Origin: Metabacillus sp. KUDC1714
Lineage (GTDB): Bacteria; Bacillota; Bacilli; Bacillales; Bacillaceae
Direction: 5' to 3'
Assembly (NCBI RefSeq): GCF_014217835.1
Contig: NZ_CP055263.1
Span: 2,359,501-2,423,500, forward strand
DNA length: 64,000 bases
Position 1 is the stretch's first letter. Each line of letters begins with the position of its first letter. A program made the translations under genes and the position numbers. This document shows, piece by piece, positions 11,047 through 20,474 of this stretch. Under the pieces are notes generated by a model. That model saw nothing but the letters and a program-made list of their open reading frames with translations. It searched no databases and was not told the origin of the DNA.

Positions 11047-11754
11047 ATGATACATACACACTCAGGTGAGAAAATTAATTTTGATATAAAATACAAAAAG
11101 CGGACATCCATGGGCATTTATATAGATCCATTTGGGAATGTAGAAGTCCAGGCTCCTAAAGGGACACCTATTGAAAGTGTGCTTCAATTATTAGAAGAGA
11201 AGTGGGATTGGATTCAGCAAAAGTCTAAAGAAATGAAGGATAGAGCGCTTGGACCAAATGTTAAGGTCTACGATCATGGTGAAAGCTTCCTTTATTTAGG
11301 GAACGCATATCCCATACAGATCTATCTAGATATAAATATTAAGCAAGACCATGTGGTGTTTGAAGGGGATAGTTTACATATTTATGTGAAGCAAGTTGAG
11401 GATGAAAAAATAAAACAAGCCCTAAAACGATTTTATTATCAGCAGTGTAAAGCGTTAGTAGAGAGAAGTGTTCAGTCTTTTCAAAGCAACTTTAAAATAA
11501 AACCACGTTCTATCCGTATTTCTGATAATAAAAGAACCTGGGGAACCTGTGATTCAAAGCTACAGTTAACCTTTAATTGGAGGTTGGCAATGGCACCTCA
11601 AAGGGTGATCGATTACGTAGTCGTTCACGAAATGTGCCATATGGTCCATCTAAATCATGATAGATCCTTTTGGCGTCTTGTTGGAAGAATAATCCCTGAT
11701 TATAAGGAACAGGAAAACTGGTTAGCATTATCAAGTTGGAAAATGACTGTTTAG
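11047..11754 (+). CDS. YgjP-like (DUF45) M48-family metal-dependent hydrolase
   Basis: This 235-aa protein belongs to the YgjP/DUF45 group of zinc peptidase-like enzymes related to the wss-metallopeptidase and SprT families. The zinc motif HEMCH is at residues 194-198 (His194, Glu195, His198), with a further HLNHD giving the third histidine at about 204. The KRTWGTCDSK block before it is the usual family signature. It is cytosolic with no membrane segment. Start ATG follows AGGTGAT. The physiological substrate of the family is not established; a peptidase or nuclease-associated role is only a guess. Confidence 0.85.
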   Translation: MIHTHSGEKINFDIKYKKRTSMGIYIDPFGNVEVQAPKGTPIESVLQLLEEKWDWIQQKSKEMKDRALGPNVKVYDHGESFLYLGNAYPIQIYLDINIKQDHVVFEGDSLHIYVKQVEDEKIKQALKRFYYQQCKALVERSVQSFQSNFKIKPRSIRISDNKRTWGTCDSKLQLTFNWRLAMAPQRVIDYVVVHEMCHMVHLNHDRSFWRLVGRIIPDYKEQENWLALSSWKMTV

Positions 11755-11852
11755 CAGTGGAGGTTTCTTTGTCTCAATGAAATTGACATTTTTCTAAAGT
11801 GCTAGTAAATGCAGAAAAGGAAATATTTACGCCAAACTTATAAAAGAACAAC

Positions 11853-11883
11853 AAAAGGTCCTTGAGGGGGCCTTTTCTTTGTT
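11853..11883 (+). terminator. Intrinsic terminator
   Basis: AAAAGGTCC pairs with GGGGCCTTTT, followed by a T-rich run. It ends the YgjP transcript. The rest of the gap up to the biotin operator holds no further recognised feature. Confidence 0.65.
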
Positions 11884-12123
11884 TTTAGATGATCAATAGC
11901 ACCCTTCGATATTCCCCTAGCATTAGACCGTACAGGACACATAACGCAACCACTTTAACATCAGCTAGGATATATCCAGACAAATTAAGAATCGCATAGG
12001 TATATTCTTCATACCATATTTCAAATGTAGTTGTTTGCTTGGCATGTTTAATTAGTTCATTATGGCCATTTTTTAGACTAGATTAAAATTATTGTATTCA
12101 AAATCTTCCCAAAATCACAGTTT

Positions 12124-12158
12124 ATATGTTAACTTATTGTATATTAAGGTTAACATAT
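12124..12158. promoter_or_regulatory. BirA operator of the biotin operon
   Basis: ATATGTTAAC, 15 bp, then GTTAACATAT form a perfect 10-bp inverted repeat with the exact N15 spacing of the Firmicute BirA box. A TATATT that can serve as -10 (12140-12145) lies inside the spacer, so biotinyl-AMP-bound BirA would block RNA polymerase. The bioD start is 12 bp downstream. Confidence 0.92.
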
Positions 12159-12169
12159 GAGGGGAGCTT

Positions 12170-12859
12170 ATGAAAAAATCTTTTTGGGTAATAGGAACAG
12201 ATACAGGGGTCGGAAAAACATTGGTCACTACATATTTTTTGCTTTACTTTCAAAAGAAGGGAAAGGCCACACCGTATAAGCCTGTTCAAACAGGAATTAT
12301 TGAAGATGATTTGAAGTCTTATTATGGTGATACACAATTCTATCAAGCTCTTAGTGAAGAAAGATTAGTAGAAGCGCATTTGAATAGTTATTCCTTTAGA
12401 GAACCTGCCTCACCTCATTATGCTGCGATGTTAGAAGGCGAAAGTATTGATGAGGAAGTCATTCTTCAGCATATAGAGGATTTAAAGTCTATGTATGACT
12501 TTGTGATATGTGAAGGGGCAGGTGGATTGTATGTTCCATTAGATGCACAAAGGAACTATCATTTACTTCAGTTGATTAAAGAATCACAACTACCGGTAGT
12601 ACTTGTCACTCGTACTGAATTAGGTACCATCAATCATACATTACTATCAATTGAAGCGCTTAATAATAGAGCTATTCCAATTGCAGGTATTGTATTTAAT
12701 GGTTATGGGGGTGCAAAGCTTGAGATTGAAAATATGAAAGCCATTCATCAATTCACACGTTTACCTTCTCTTGTCATGCCAAAACTAGAACATCTATCAG
12801 ACTTAAAAGATCTCCAGATAGAAAACACGAAGTTTTTCGAAAGGTTGTTAAGTATATGA
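12170..12859 (+). CDS. bioD: Dethiobiotin synthetase
   Basis: BioD (229 aa) closes the ureido ring of dethiobiotin from 7,8-diaminopelargonate, CO2 and ATP in the cytosol. The P-loop GTDTGVGKT is at residues 9-17. KPVQTG near 40 and [11 protein letters not shown] near 118 are the usual substrate and Mg-binding blocks. It is the first gene of the BirA-controlled operon, with Shine-Dalgarno GAGGGGA. Its stop overlaps the start of bioA by 4 bp (ATGA), so the two are translationally coupled. Confidence 0.95.
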   Translation: MKKSFWVIGTDTGVGKTLVTTYFLLYFQKKGKATPYKPVQTGIIEDDLKSYYGDTQFYQALSEERLVEAHLNSYSFREPASPHYAAMLEGESIDEEVILQHIEDLKSMYDFVICEGAGGLYVPLDAQRNYHLLQLIKESQLPVVLVTRTELGTINHTLLSIEALNNRAIPIAGIVFNGYGGAKLEIENMKAIHQFTRLPSLVMPKLEHLSDLKDLQIENTKFFERLLSI

Positions 12860-14247
12860 TTCCAACCATTTCAAGCTTACAAAAAAGAGATTTAAACCAT
12901 GTTTGGCATCCCTGTTCTCAGATGAAGGATTATGAAGATTTTCCTCCTATCGTGATAAAAAGCGGGAAGGGTATTTATTTGTATGATGAAAATGGAAAGC
13001 AATACATAGATGCAATTTCTTCTTGGTGGGTGAATTTATTCGGGCATGCAAATGAACGAATTAGTACCGCCTTAGCCAATCAAGCTTTTCAGTTAGAGCA
13101 TGTGATATTTGCAAACTTTACTCATGAGCCAGGTATTTTTTTAGCGGAAAAATTGGTAGAAGTAACTCCGGATGGTCTAACAAAAGTATTCTTTGCGGAT
13201 AATGGATCATCTGCGATAGAAGTTGCTTTAAAAATGAGCTTTCAATACCATATGCAAAAAAACAAACCACAAAAAAAGCGTTTCCTAGCTTTAACAGATG
13301 CTTATCATGGTGAAACCCTTGGAGCACTATCTGTCGGAGGAGTAGGTTTATATAACGAAGTCTTTCAGCCACTACTGCTAGATACTGTTAGAGCACAAGG
13401 GCCAGATTGCTTTAGATGTCCATTTAACGAAAGACCAGATAGCTGTTGCACACAGTGTATGTCCTATGTCGAAGAAAAATTCAAGACGCATCATGAAGAG
13501 TTAACCGCTATTATTATTGAGCCATTAATACAAGCAGCAGCAGGTATGAAAATGTATCCTCCTACTTATTTAAAGAAGTTAAAGGAGCTATGCTTGCAAT
13601 ATGATGTTCACCTTATCGCAGATGAAGTGGCAGTAGGATTTGGTCGAACGGGAACTATGTTTGCTTGCGAGCAAGCTGGTATTACACCCGATTTCATGTG
13701 TTTATCCAAAGGGTTAACAGGCGGTTATTTACCATTGTCTGCTGTCTTAACGACAGACGATGTTTACGATGCATTTTATGATGATTATGAAACGATGAAA
13801 GCATTCTTACACTCTCATAGTTACACAGGCAACCCTTTAGCCTGCCGAGTAGCACTAGAGGTGTTACATATTTTTGAAGATGAACATTACATAGATGAGA
13901 TTCATGTTAAAAGTACATACATGAAAGAGTTAGCTTCTAAAAGATTTGATCACCATCCATATGTTGGCGAATATAGACAAACGGGTATGGTAGGTGCAAT
14001 TGAATTAGTAAAAAACAAAGAAACAAAAGAACCCTTTCCTAGTGGAGAACGAATTGGCTATAAAATTTACCAAATCGCGTTAAAAAAAGGATTACTCTTG
14101 CGGCCATTAGGAAACATCCTTTATTTTATGCCTCCATATGTGATTACGAAGGAGGAAATCAAAATGGTGATTGATACAACAAATGAAGCGATAGAGGAAT
14201 ATTTTGAACATGATCACGCTTGTATGAAGGTACATGAATATGAGTAA
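12856..14247 (+). CDS. bioA: 7,8-diaminopelargonate aminotransferase
   Basis: BioA (463 aa) is a PLP enzyme that converts KAPA to DAPA. The HVWHPCSQM motif near the N-terminus and SSWWVN near residue 57 are BioA signatures. The PLP-binding lysine is Lys285 in LSKGLTGG, and DEV(A/Q)VGFGRTG precedes it. A cysteine-rich insert at residues 185-201 (DCFRCPF...CCTQC) resembles the insert in the Bacillus enzymes that use lysine as amino donor. That donor use is inference. The gene overlaps bioD upstream and bioY downstream. Confidence 0.93.
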   Translation: MIPTISSLQKRDLNHVWHPCSQMKDYEDFPPIVIKSGKGIYLYDENGKQYIDAISSWWVNLFGHANERISTALANQAFQLEHVIFANFTHEPGIFLAEKLVEVTPDGLTKVFFADNGSSAIEVALKMSFQYHMQKNKPQKKRFLALTDAYHGETLGALSVGGVGLYNEVFQPLLLDTVRAQGPDCFRCPFNERPDSCCTQCMSYVEEKFKTHHEELTAIIIEPLIQAAAGMKMYPPTYLKKLKELCLQYDVHLIADEVAVGFGRTGTMFACEQAGITPDFMCLSKGLTGGYLPLSAVLTTDDVYDAFYDDYETMKAFLHSHSYTGNPLACRVALEVLHIFEDEHYIDEIHVKSTYMKELASKRFDHHPYVGEYRQTGMVGAIELVKNKETKEPFPSGERIGYKIYQIALKKGLLLRPLGNILYFMPPYVITKEEIKMVIDTTNEAIEEYFEHDHACMKVHEYE

Positions 14248-14830
14248 AAACTCAACGATTTCATTAGCAGTAGCATCTTTGTTCGCATCTTTAACAGCAA
14301 TTGGAGCATTTATTAAAATTCCATTACCCTATGTTCCCTTTACTCTACAAGTTCTGTTTGTCTTTTTAGCAGGGGCTTTATTAGGAAGTAAAAGAGGTAT
14401 GCAAAGTCAACTTGTTTATGTCGCGATTGGTCTAGCGGGAGTCCCTGTCTTTACACAAGGAGGTGGGATTGGCTACGTTCTGCAACCTACATTTGGGTAT
14501 TTAATTGGCTTTATTGCCGGAGCGTTTGTAGTGGGTTGGATAACAGAACGTATAACTAATCCAAAAACGTATCAATTTGTTTTGGCCAACCTTGCTGGAC
14601 TCATAGTCGTTTACTTATTTGGTGTAACCTACCTATACATTGCGCTTAATACATGGATGGATGTTGAGAGCAGCTGGTCACATGTAATCATGGTTGGTTT
14701 TCTATATAGTATTGCCGGTGATATTTTTATCGCAATCATTAGCGGATTACTTACGATGAGATTATATAAAACATTCTCTAGCGTTCGCACGAGTAATAAA
14801 ATAAATATACAAAAGGAGAGGATATTGTGA
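14240..14830 (+). CDS. bioY: Biotin ECF transporter substrate-binding protein BioY
   Basis: BioY is the S-component of an energy-coupling-factor transporter and imports biotin. It has about six hydrophobic helices over 196 aa. [24 protein letters not shown] in the N-terminal part is the BioY signature. Start choice: GAAGG at 14226-14230 is 9 nt before the ATG at 14240 but only 3 nt before the in-frame ATG at 14234, so 14240 is preferred. It overlaps bioA upstream and the GTG of bioB downstream. Its place in the operon lets BirA control uptake and synthesis together. The ECF energising module is not in the window. Confidence 0.92.
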   Translation: MSKNSTISLAVASLFASLTAIGAFIKIPLPYVPFTLQVLFVFLAGALLGSKRGMQSQLVYVAIGLAGVPVFTQGGGIGYVLQPTFGYLIGFIAGAFVVGWITERITNPKTYQFVLANLAGLIVVYLFGVTYLYIALNTWMDVESSWSHVIMVGFLYSIAGDIFIAIISGLLTMRLYKTFSSVRTSNKINIQKERIL

Positions 14831-15825
14831 ATTGGTTACAGTTAGCGCAAGAGGTTGTTGAGGGAAAAGTCATTAGTGATCAAGAAGCAATTAGCATATT
14901 GAATTGTGATGACGATGAATTACTACTTTTGTTAAACGGTGCTTTCCATATTCGCAAGCACTATTTTGGAAAGAAAGTTAAATTAAATATGATCATCAAT
15001 GCTAAGAGTGGCTATTGTCCGGAAGACTGCGGATATTGTTCACAATCTTCAATTTCTACTGCCGAAATTGAAAAATACCCATTTATTACGAAAGAAGAAA
15101 TTTTAGAAGGTGCAAAGATAGCGTTTGAAAATAAAGTAGGTACATATTGTATCGTTGCTAGTGGTAGAGGACCTACTAGAAAAGACGTGAATGTGGTAAG
15201 TGAAGCAGTCGAAGAAATTAAGGATAAATATGGTCTGAAAGTGTGCGCTTGCTTAGGGATCCTAAAGGAAGAGCAAGCAGCTCAATTAAAACAAGCAGGA
15301 GTAGATCGTTACAATCATAACTTAAACACTTCTGAGCGCCATCATTCCTATATTACAACCTCACACACTTATAAGGACAGGGTAAATACAGTTGAAATTG
15401 CCAAAAAACATGGCATTTCACCGTGTTCAGGAGCCATAATTGGAATGAAGGAAACGAAGGAAGATGTAATCGACATTGCCCGTGCCCTTCGCCAACTTGA
15501 TGCTGATTCAATACCGATAAACTTCTTACACGCAATCGACGGAACAAAGCTAGAGGGTGTAAATGAATTAAATCCTAGATATTGTTTAAAGGTGCTAGCA
15601 TTATTTCGTTATATCAATCCTACTAAGGAAATCCGCATTTCTGGGGGACGGGAGGTTAACTTAGGCAGCTTACAGCCTTTAGGTTTATATGCCGCTAATA
15701 GTGTTTTCTTAGGAAACTATCTAACTACTCAAGGGCAGGAGTCTAATCAGGATCATAAGATGTTAAGCGATTTAGGGTTTGAGATTGAATTGGTAGAAAA
15801 GCAGGAAGGGGTATTTTCTCTTTGA
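14827..15825 (+). CDS. bioB: Biotin synthase
   Basis: BioB (332 aa) is a radical SAM enzyme that inserts sulphur into dethiobiotin. The radical SAM cysteines are Cys64, Cys68 and Cys71 in GYCPEDCGYCSQS. The conserved YNHNLNTSERHHSYITTSHTY region and the C-terminal RISGGREVNLG block, which holds the 2Fe-2S arginine ligand, are present. The start is GTG at 14827, overlapping the bioY stop (GTGA), behind the Shine-Dalgarno AAAGGAGAGG. It is the last gene of the operon and is followed by a terminator. No bioF, bioW or bioI accompanies it here. Confidence 0.95.
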   Translation: MNWLQLAQEVVEGKVISDQEAISILNCDDDELLLLLNGAFHIRKHYFGKKVKLNMIINAKSGYCPEDCGYCSQSSISTAEIEKYPFITKEEILEGAKIAFENKVGTYCIVASGRGPTRKDVNVVSEAVEEIKDKYGLKVCACLGILKEEQAAQLKQAGVDRYNHNLNTSERHHSYITTSHTYKDRVNTVEIAKKHGISPCSGAIIGMKETKEDVIDIARALRQLDADSIPINFLHAIDGTKLEGVNELNPRYCLKVLALFRYINPTKEIRISGGREVNLGSLQPLGLYAANSVFLGNYLTTQGQESNQDHKMLSDLGFEIELVEKQEGVFSL

Positions 15826-15902
15826 AGAGTAATAACATAAGTAAGAACATTCTAGAGAAATAGTGTATGTGGAGTGTATCACGCAACACATTATTAATTC
15901 TT

Positions 15903-15937
15903 GACTCGGTTTTTGCGAAAAAAACCGGGTCTTTTGT
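15903..15937 (+). terminator. Intrinsic terminator of the biotin operon
   Basis: GACTCGGTTTTT pairs with AAAAACCGGGTC around GCGA, followed by TTTTGTC. Downstream to 16105 only the leader of the next gene is seen. Confidence 0.8.
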
Positions 15938-16105
15938 CTATTCCTTGGGACAGCAATCTTTATTCTAATTCCTAACATTGCTTGTAAAATTCATACGAAA
16001 TAGTATGTAACTGGTGTATCTTTCTTTCATTAATACATATCCGTCCATAATTGGCAGGGTAAATGCTCTTTTTTGTCGAAATAATTCGTGAAGGGAGAGT
16101 ATTTA

Positions 16106-16606
16106 ATGGTTGAAGTTAAATCAGTAAAAATAGATGGAGAGAGTATCCATGTTTTTAATAGTGCAATATATATCTTTGAGAATAGTACGGGACATACTTT
16201 GGAATTGGGTATAATCGTGAGTGAGGTTGTTGTAAATAAATATAGACATGAAGAAAATTTAATTTTAGAGATAGAATTACTAGATGGTAGAGTGATAAAT
16301 ACAATTATGCATTTACAAGACTTGTCTGGAGGATTACCTCGGCTTAATTTATATTGTGAACTGAATGAGATTGAAGAATATCAGGATTTCTTAATGGTTA
16401 ACGAAGATCATTTAATGTTTCCAAACATAGAAGAGGGCATCACACTTGAGGAGATAAGAAAATATGAAATGCCCGATGAAAAAGTAATCTTAAAAATGAA
16501 GCTACCAATCGTTCAAGTTGAATGGATAAAAAAGCAAAAGAACGCGGATTTAACTGAAATTTTCAAAGAAGCTATCTATGATTATTGGAAAAAACATAAT
16601 AATTAG
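16106..16606 (+). CDS. Hypothetical protein
   Basis: I do not recognise this 166-aa soluble, acidic protein. It has no signal peptide or membrane segment. The N-terminal half reads as alternating beta-strands with a hydrophobic pattern, and the C-terminal half is more helical and charged. An in-frame GTG at 16088 overlaps the AAGGGAG ribosome binding site, so the ATG at 16106 is taken as start. It stands alone between the biotin operon terminator and a convergent terminator shared with the ypiB-like gene. Confidence 0.65.
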   Translation: MVEVKSVKIDGESIHVFNSAIYIFENSTGHTLELGIIVSEVVVNKYRHEENLILEIELLDGRVINTIMHLQDLSGGLPRLNLYCELNEIEEYQDFLMVNEDHLMFPNIEEGITLEEIRKYEMPDEKVILKMKLPIVQVEWIKKQKNADLTEIFKEAIYDYWKKHNN

Positions 16607-16671
16607 ATAGTGATTTTTCCTATATTCTAAAACTAGACAGCTTTTCATTACAAAAAACTGGTTGCAACTAT

Positions 16672-16703
16672 GGGTGAACTTAGAGATCTTAAGTGCACCC
16701 TTC
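16672..16703. terminator. Convergent terminator
   Basis: GGGTGAACTTA pairs with TAAGTGCACCC, with one mismatch, between two convergent genes. The T-run is weak on the plus strand. Confidence 0.5.
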
Positions 16704-16723
16704 TCTAATGTAATCAACAAATT

Positions 16724-17245
16724 TTAATTAGTAATTTCCTTCAACTTCCCTACTAAAGCTTTAAACAGCTCTTCATCTCGATCATCCAATGCTTTATTAA
16801 TCTGACTTTTAAGTAACGCAATTTCAACAACAATATCAGTTGCTTTTGCATCTTTTTCAGATTGCTCATATTGTTTAATAGACTGTAGTCTTCGTGTTTC
16901 AACTAATTCTTTAAAGCGGTAATTAGCTTGTTTTCCAAAGAAGTGGAGGATGATATTGACTTTGTCTGTAGGGTTATTAATTAAGGATCCCAATGCCTTA
17001 GAGACTTCTTCTGTTTTCATGTTATTAGCATAAAACAGAAAGCCGGCTTCATCTGAACTTATACTTGATATAATAATGGTTCGTTCAGTTGGATGAACCG
17101 TCTCAATAAAGGATAGATTCTTGAGGATATGGTGATTATTTTGAATGTATTCTATGAGCCTTCGTGCTTCTTTATTCTTTAGTTGATGATGATTTAAAAA
17201 CCATTTGAGAAAATCGCCTTTTTTAGTGGTTGATACCCAGTTCAT
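16724..17245 (-). CDS. UPF0302/YpiB (ReoY-like) family protein
   Basis: This 173-aa protein fits the UPF0302 family of B. subtilis YpiB, related to Listeria ReoY, which acts in ClpCP-dependent control of MurA and so of peptidoglycan synthesis. The N-terminus (FLKWFLNHHQLK, then a YIQNNHHILKNLSFIE block) and the C-terminal helix with LDDRDEELFKAL match the YpiB pattern of a domain followed by IDEALD...D...F. The canonical ypiB lies in another context (near the qcr genes), so this may be a second paralogue. Start ATG follows AAGGTGGG. The family role is known in outline; the role of this copy is inferred. Confidence 0.7.
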   Translation of the reverse strand: MNWVSTTKKGDFLKWFLNHHQLKNKEARRLIEYIQNNHHILKNLSFIETVHPTERTIIISSISSDEAGFLFYANNMKTEEVSKALGSLINNPTDKVNIILHFFGKQANYRFKELVETRRLQSIKQYEQSEKDAKATDIVVEIALLKSQINKALDDRDEELFKALVGKLKEITN

Positions 17246-17404
17246 TAAATCCCACCTTTTACCTTCTAGTAATATTTCTTTCTATCATAACATTTTGCTT
17301 AGCATTTAACATATCGAGTTTTGATAAGTTTCTTTATGATTAAAATAACTTTACGTTTATAATAAAGTTTATAGAAAATAGGTAAATACATTTAGGAGTG
17401 CAAA

Positions 17405-18013
17405 ATGAAAGAACTATTTTATGATAAACTGCTAAACATAAAGACAGGTGGAGATCAAAAGGGGTTTAATAAGTCTTTCCATTATCATCGATATGAGCCA
17501 ACACCATATAGTGCCCTGCAACATTTGCTTCATCATTATGAATTAAAAAGCAGTGATCGGATTGTTGACTTTGGGTGTGGAAAAGGAAGGCTAAACTTCT
17601 TTATCAATTATTTGATTAATACAACAGTTATAGGGATAGAAATGAATGAGGATTTTTATATGGAAGCGGTTGAAAATCTTACTCGTTATTTAAAGAAAAC
17701 GAAAAAGAGTGCCGATAAAGTTCATTTTCATTGTTGTTTAGCAGAAGAGTATCAGATTGATCCATTAGACAACCGATTTTACTTCTTTAATCCCTTTTCG
17801 ATCCAAATTTTTATGAAAGTCATTAAGAATATATTGATTTCTGTGGAAAATACGGAGCGAGAAATAGAGCTTATTTTATATTATGTGTCAAAAGAATATA
17901 TCTTTTTTTTAGAAAACCACAGCTCTTTTGAATTAAAAAAGGAAGTCAAGCTGCCAGGATTATATGAACATAATCCTAATGAAAGATTTTTAATCTATCG
18001 ATTGGTCCGGTAA
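17405..18013 (+). CDS. Class I SAM-dependent methyltransferase
   Basis: This 202-aa protein is a soluble Rossmann-fold methyltransferase. SAM-binding motif I is VDFGCGKGR near residues 53-61, and motif II is VIGIEMNEDF with the acidic ribose-binding residue. FYFFNPFS near residue 130 corresponds to motif IV. The substrate is unknown. Start ATG follows TAGGAGTG. It is divergent from the ypiB-like gene and is followed by the ACAGG-loop repeat and the symporter gene. Confidence 0.8.
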   Translation: MKELFYDKLLNIKTGGDQKGFNKSFHYHRYEPTPYSALQHLLHHYELKSSDRIVDFGCGKGRLNFFINYLINTTVIGIEMNEDFYMEAVENLTRYLKKTKKSADKVHFHCCLAEEYQIDPLDNRFYFFNPFSIQIFMKVIKNILISVENTEREIELILYYVSKEYIFFLENHSSFELKKEVKLPGLYEHNPNERFLIYRLVR

Positions 18014-18043
18014 GTGTTAATTTGATTCGCTTCGTATGAATGG

Positions 18044-18082
18044 CGACAAAAATCAACAAATACCGGGGGGTGACAGGCACCC
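18044..18082 (+). repeat. ACAGG-loop repeat R4, copy A
   Basis: The block CGACAA, ATCAACAAA, then a hairpin GGGTG-ACAGG-CACCC recurs at 22015-22054, where the stem is GTAGTG/CACTAC with the same ACAGG loop. It ends 5 bp before the Shine-Dalgarno of the symporter gene. Confidence 0.6.
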
Positions 18083-18099
18083 AACAAAAGGAGGAAATC

Positions 18100-19446
18100 A
18101 TGGAAAACAAACAACGAGAGCAATGGTCATCCAAAATAGGCTTTATCCTTTCCTCTGCTGGAGCTGCAATTGGCCTTGGCGCAATTTGGAAGTTCCCTTA
18201 TGTTGCAGGGATGAATGGAGGGGCTGCTTTTTTCTTAGTCTTTCTCGCCTTTACAGTCCTTATCGGGCTACCGATGCTTATTTCAGAGTTTATTATTGGA
18301 CGAGGGGCGAAGCGGGAGGCAATTTCTGCGTATAAAATATTAGCACCGAAGGGCCAGTGGGATAAAATCGGTAAGCTTGGTGTGATTGGCTGTTTTTTAT
18401 TGCTATCATTTTATTGTGTTGTTGGTGGATGGGTTTTAATTTATAGTTTTCTTTCCATTACTGGTCAAGTGATTCATAGCGGGGCAAATTATCCCGAGCT
18501 CTTTGGAAGGATTACAAGCTCACCAAGTATAACTCTTCTTGGGTTAGCTCTTTATTTACTAATCAATATTGTTGTTCTTACGTTTGGGATAAAAAATGGT
18601 ATTGAAAAAGCAAGTAAGTATATGATGCCGTTATTATTTATCTTTTTTATCGTCCTTGTTATTAGATCTCTTACATTGGATGGTGCTATGGAGGGTGTAC
18701 AATTCTTTTTAAATCCTGACTTCTCAAGCATAACAGGTGAGGGTATTTTGTATGCATTGGGTCAATCATTTTTCGCATTGGCAGTTGGATTTTCATGTAT
18801 GGTTACTTACAGTTCCTATTTAGATAAAACAGTAAGTATTCCGTCCTCTGCAGGCTCAGTCGTCCTTATGAATATTTTTGTGTCATTGCTTGCAGGATTA
18901 GCAATATTTCCAGCTGTCTTTGCGCTTGGGCTTGAGCCTACTGAGGGACCTGGGCTGTTATTTATCGTTCTACCAACAGTATTTTCTCAAATCCCATTTG
19001 GAGAGTTCTTTTTAAGCTTGTTCTTACTACTTTTCTTATTTGCAACTTTAACATCTTCATTCAGTTTACTAGAAATTATCGTATCTGCTTTTACAGAAGG
19101 CGGAAAACGCTCAAGAAGGTATGTTTCATGGGTAGCTGGTTTAGCTGTTTTTATTGCTGGAATCCCAGCTGCTTTATCAATGGGCCTCCTAGGTGAGTTT
19201 CAGATTTTCGGTAAAACAGTTTTTGATGCAACTGATTACCTTGTTAGTAATATTATGTTGCCGCTGGGCAACTTACTAATTGCGTTGTTTATATCATTTA
19301 AAATGAATAAAACAATCGTTGAGCAAGAATTTAGATTGGAAAATTCATACTCTCCTTTATTGTTCGCAACATGGAGATTTTTAATGAAATGGATTGTGCC
19401 GCTTACAATTATCATTGTTTACCTTCATACACTAGGTGTGATATAA
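18100..19446 (+). CDS. Sodium-dependent transporter, SNF family (YocR/YhdH type)
   Basis: This is a neurotransmitter:sodium-symporter family protein (449 aa, about 11-12 membrane segments) that probably takes up an amino acid with Na+. The first helix has the family signature SSAGAAIGLGAIWKFPYVAGMNGG. An in-frame ATG at 18040 lies within repeat R4 and has no ribosome binding site. The ATG at 18100 sits behind AAAGGAGG and is the better start. The B. subtilis relatives are YocR and YhdH, whose substrates are not firmly known. Confidence 0.88.
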   Translation: MENKQREQWSSKIGFILSSAGAAIGLGAIWKFPYVAGMNGGAAFFLVFLAFTVLIGLPMLISEFIIGRGAKREAISAYKILAPKGQWDKIGKLGVIGCFLLLSFYCVVGGWVLIYSFLSITGQVIHSGANYPELFGRITSSPSITLLGLALYLLINIVVLTFGIKNGIEKASKYMMPLLFIFFIVLVIRSLTLDGAMEGVQFFLNPDFSSITGEGILYALGQSFFALAVGFSCMVTYSSYLDKTVSIPSSAGSVVLMNIFVSLLAGLAIFPAVFALGLEPTEGPGLLFIVLPTVFSQIPFGEFFLSLFLLLFLFATLTSSFSLLEIIVSAFTEGGKRSRRYVSWVAGLAVFIAGIPAALSMGLLGEFQIFGKTVFDATDYLVSNIMLPLGNLLIALFISFKMNKTIVEQEFRLENSYSPLLFATWRFLMKWIVPLTIIIVYLHTLGVI

Positions 19447-19490
19447 AAAGGATTCGATTTACAATGTAAAAGATATTCTATAAGATATTT

Positions 19491-19536
19491 AGGCTTAATT
19501 CAGGACTTAACGTTAAATTCTGTATTAAGCCTTTTT
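19491..19536 (+). terminator. Intrinsic terminator
   Basis: AGGCTTAATTCAG pairs with CTGTATTAAGCC, with one unpaired T, followed by TTTTTATTT. It ends the symporter gene. The 190 bp after it hold nothing recognised. Confidence 0.75.
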
Positions 19537-19723
19537 ATTTGGCACTTGTGCTTTTGTTATTTATTATGAATACAAAATAATTGCATAGGATTTTGTGTAA
19601 AATATAGGGAAATGGGGTGTAATCCCCCGCTAAGGTTACCTACAATCTGACTAATAATAGATAGAGTGTATAAGGGAAAGCTGTCCTTTTCTATACCTTT
19701 AAAAATACTTGCAATCAATCTTA

Positions 19724-20347
19724 ATGAACATGAAAGGGGATAAAAAGGATTTGAATATAGAACCTTTTTTAAAGCCTTTACCACAAGCATCTTATAACCA
19801 ACCAACATTAGAATTGGCCCAAATGCTACTCGGATGTTTACTAGTGAAAGAAACAAAGGATGGTATTGCATCTGGAATGATTGTTGAAACAGAAGCTTAT
19901 AAGGGGCCTGAAGACCGTGCTGCTCATAGCTTTGGGAATAGAAGAACAAAAAGAACGGAAATAATGTTCGGGGAGCCTGGATATGTGTATACATATGTCA
20001 TGCACACTCATTGTCTCGTTAATGTCGTGAGTGGACGTGTGGGGAAACCAGAAGCAGTGCTAATCAGAGCGGTGGAACCGTACTCCGGAATTGAGCTTAT
20101 GAATAAAAGACGGCCTGTAACAGATCAAAAAAACCTTACCAATGGGCCTGGAAAACTTACTAAGGCATTAGGAATTGGAATGGAAGACTATGGACACCCA
20201 ATTTTTAAGCCACCTTTATATCTTGCTGAGGGATCTAAGCCTGAAGGAATATCTTGTGGAAAGAGAATTGGAATTAATAATTCAGGTGAGGCAAAAGATT
20301 ATCCTTGGCGTTACTGGATATCAGGAAACAAATTTGTGTCTAAATAA
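19724..20347 (+). CDS. DNA-3-methyladenine glycosylase (Aag/MPG family)
   Basis: This base-excision repair enzyme removes alkylated purines such as 3-methyladenine and hypoxanthine. It resembles B. subtilis YxlJ throughout: LGCLLVKE, IVETEAYKGPEDRAAHS, RRTKRTEIMFGEPGYVYTYVMH, NGPGKLTKALGI and RIGINNSGEAKDYPWR. VETEAY carries the catalytic glutamate. The start is uncertain. The ATGs at 19724 and 19730 lack a good ribosome binding site. The TTG at 19751 has AAGGGG 12 nt upstream and would fit the length of the homologue better. Confidence 0.92.
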   Translation: MNMKGDKKDLNIEPFLKPLPQASYNQPTLELAQMLLGCLLVKETKDGIASGMIVETEAYKGPEDRAAHSFGNRRTKRTEIMFGEPGYVYTYVMHTHCLVNVVSGRVGKPEAVLIRAVEPYSGIELMNKRRPVTDQKNLTNGPGKLTKALGIGMEDYGHPIFKPPLYLAEGSKPEGISCGKRIGINNSGEAKDYPWRYWISGNKFVSK

Positions 20348-20474
20348 GACTTAATTAAACGTTTGTTTAATGTGATTAAAGTCAGTTAAGATGTATCAAA
20401 AATCACTGAATGGAAGGTGGAATATGGTACACTTTAAATGATTTAAATTGGATTGTAAATAGAGGTGTGCATAG

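Noticed and set aside
19560..19720. Possible riboswitch before the 3-methyladenine glycosylase (run GGGGTGTAATCCCCC)
   Set aside because: The short GGGG/CCCC hairpin does not extend into any riboswitch core that I know, and the gene is not a typical target.
19557..19994. Minus-strand frame overlapping the 3-methyladenine glycosylase
   Set aside because: The plus strand encodes a well-conserved repair enzyme here; the minus frame shows no family motif.
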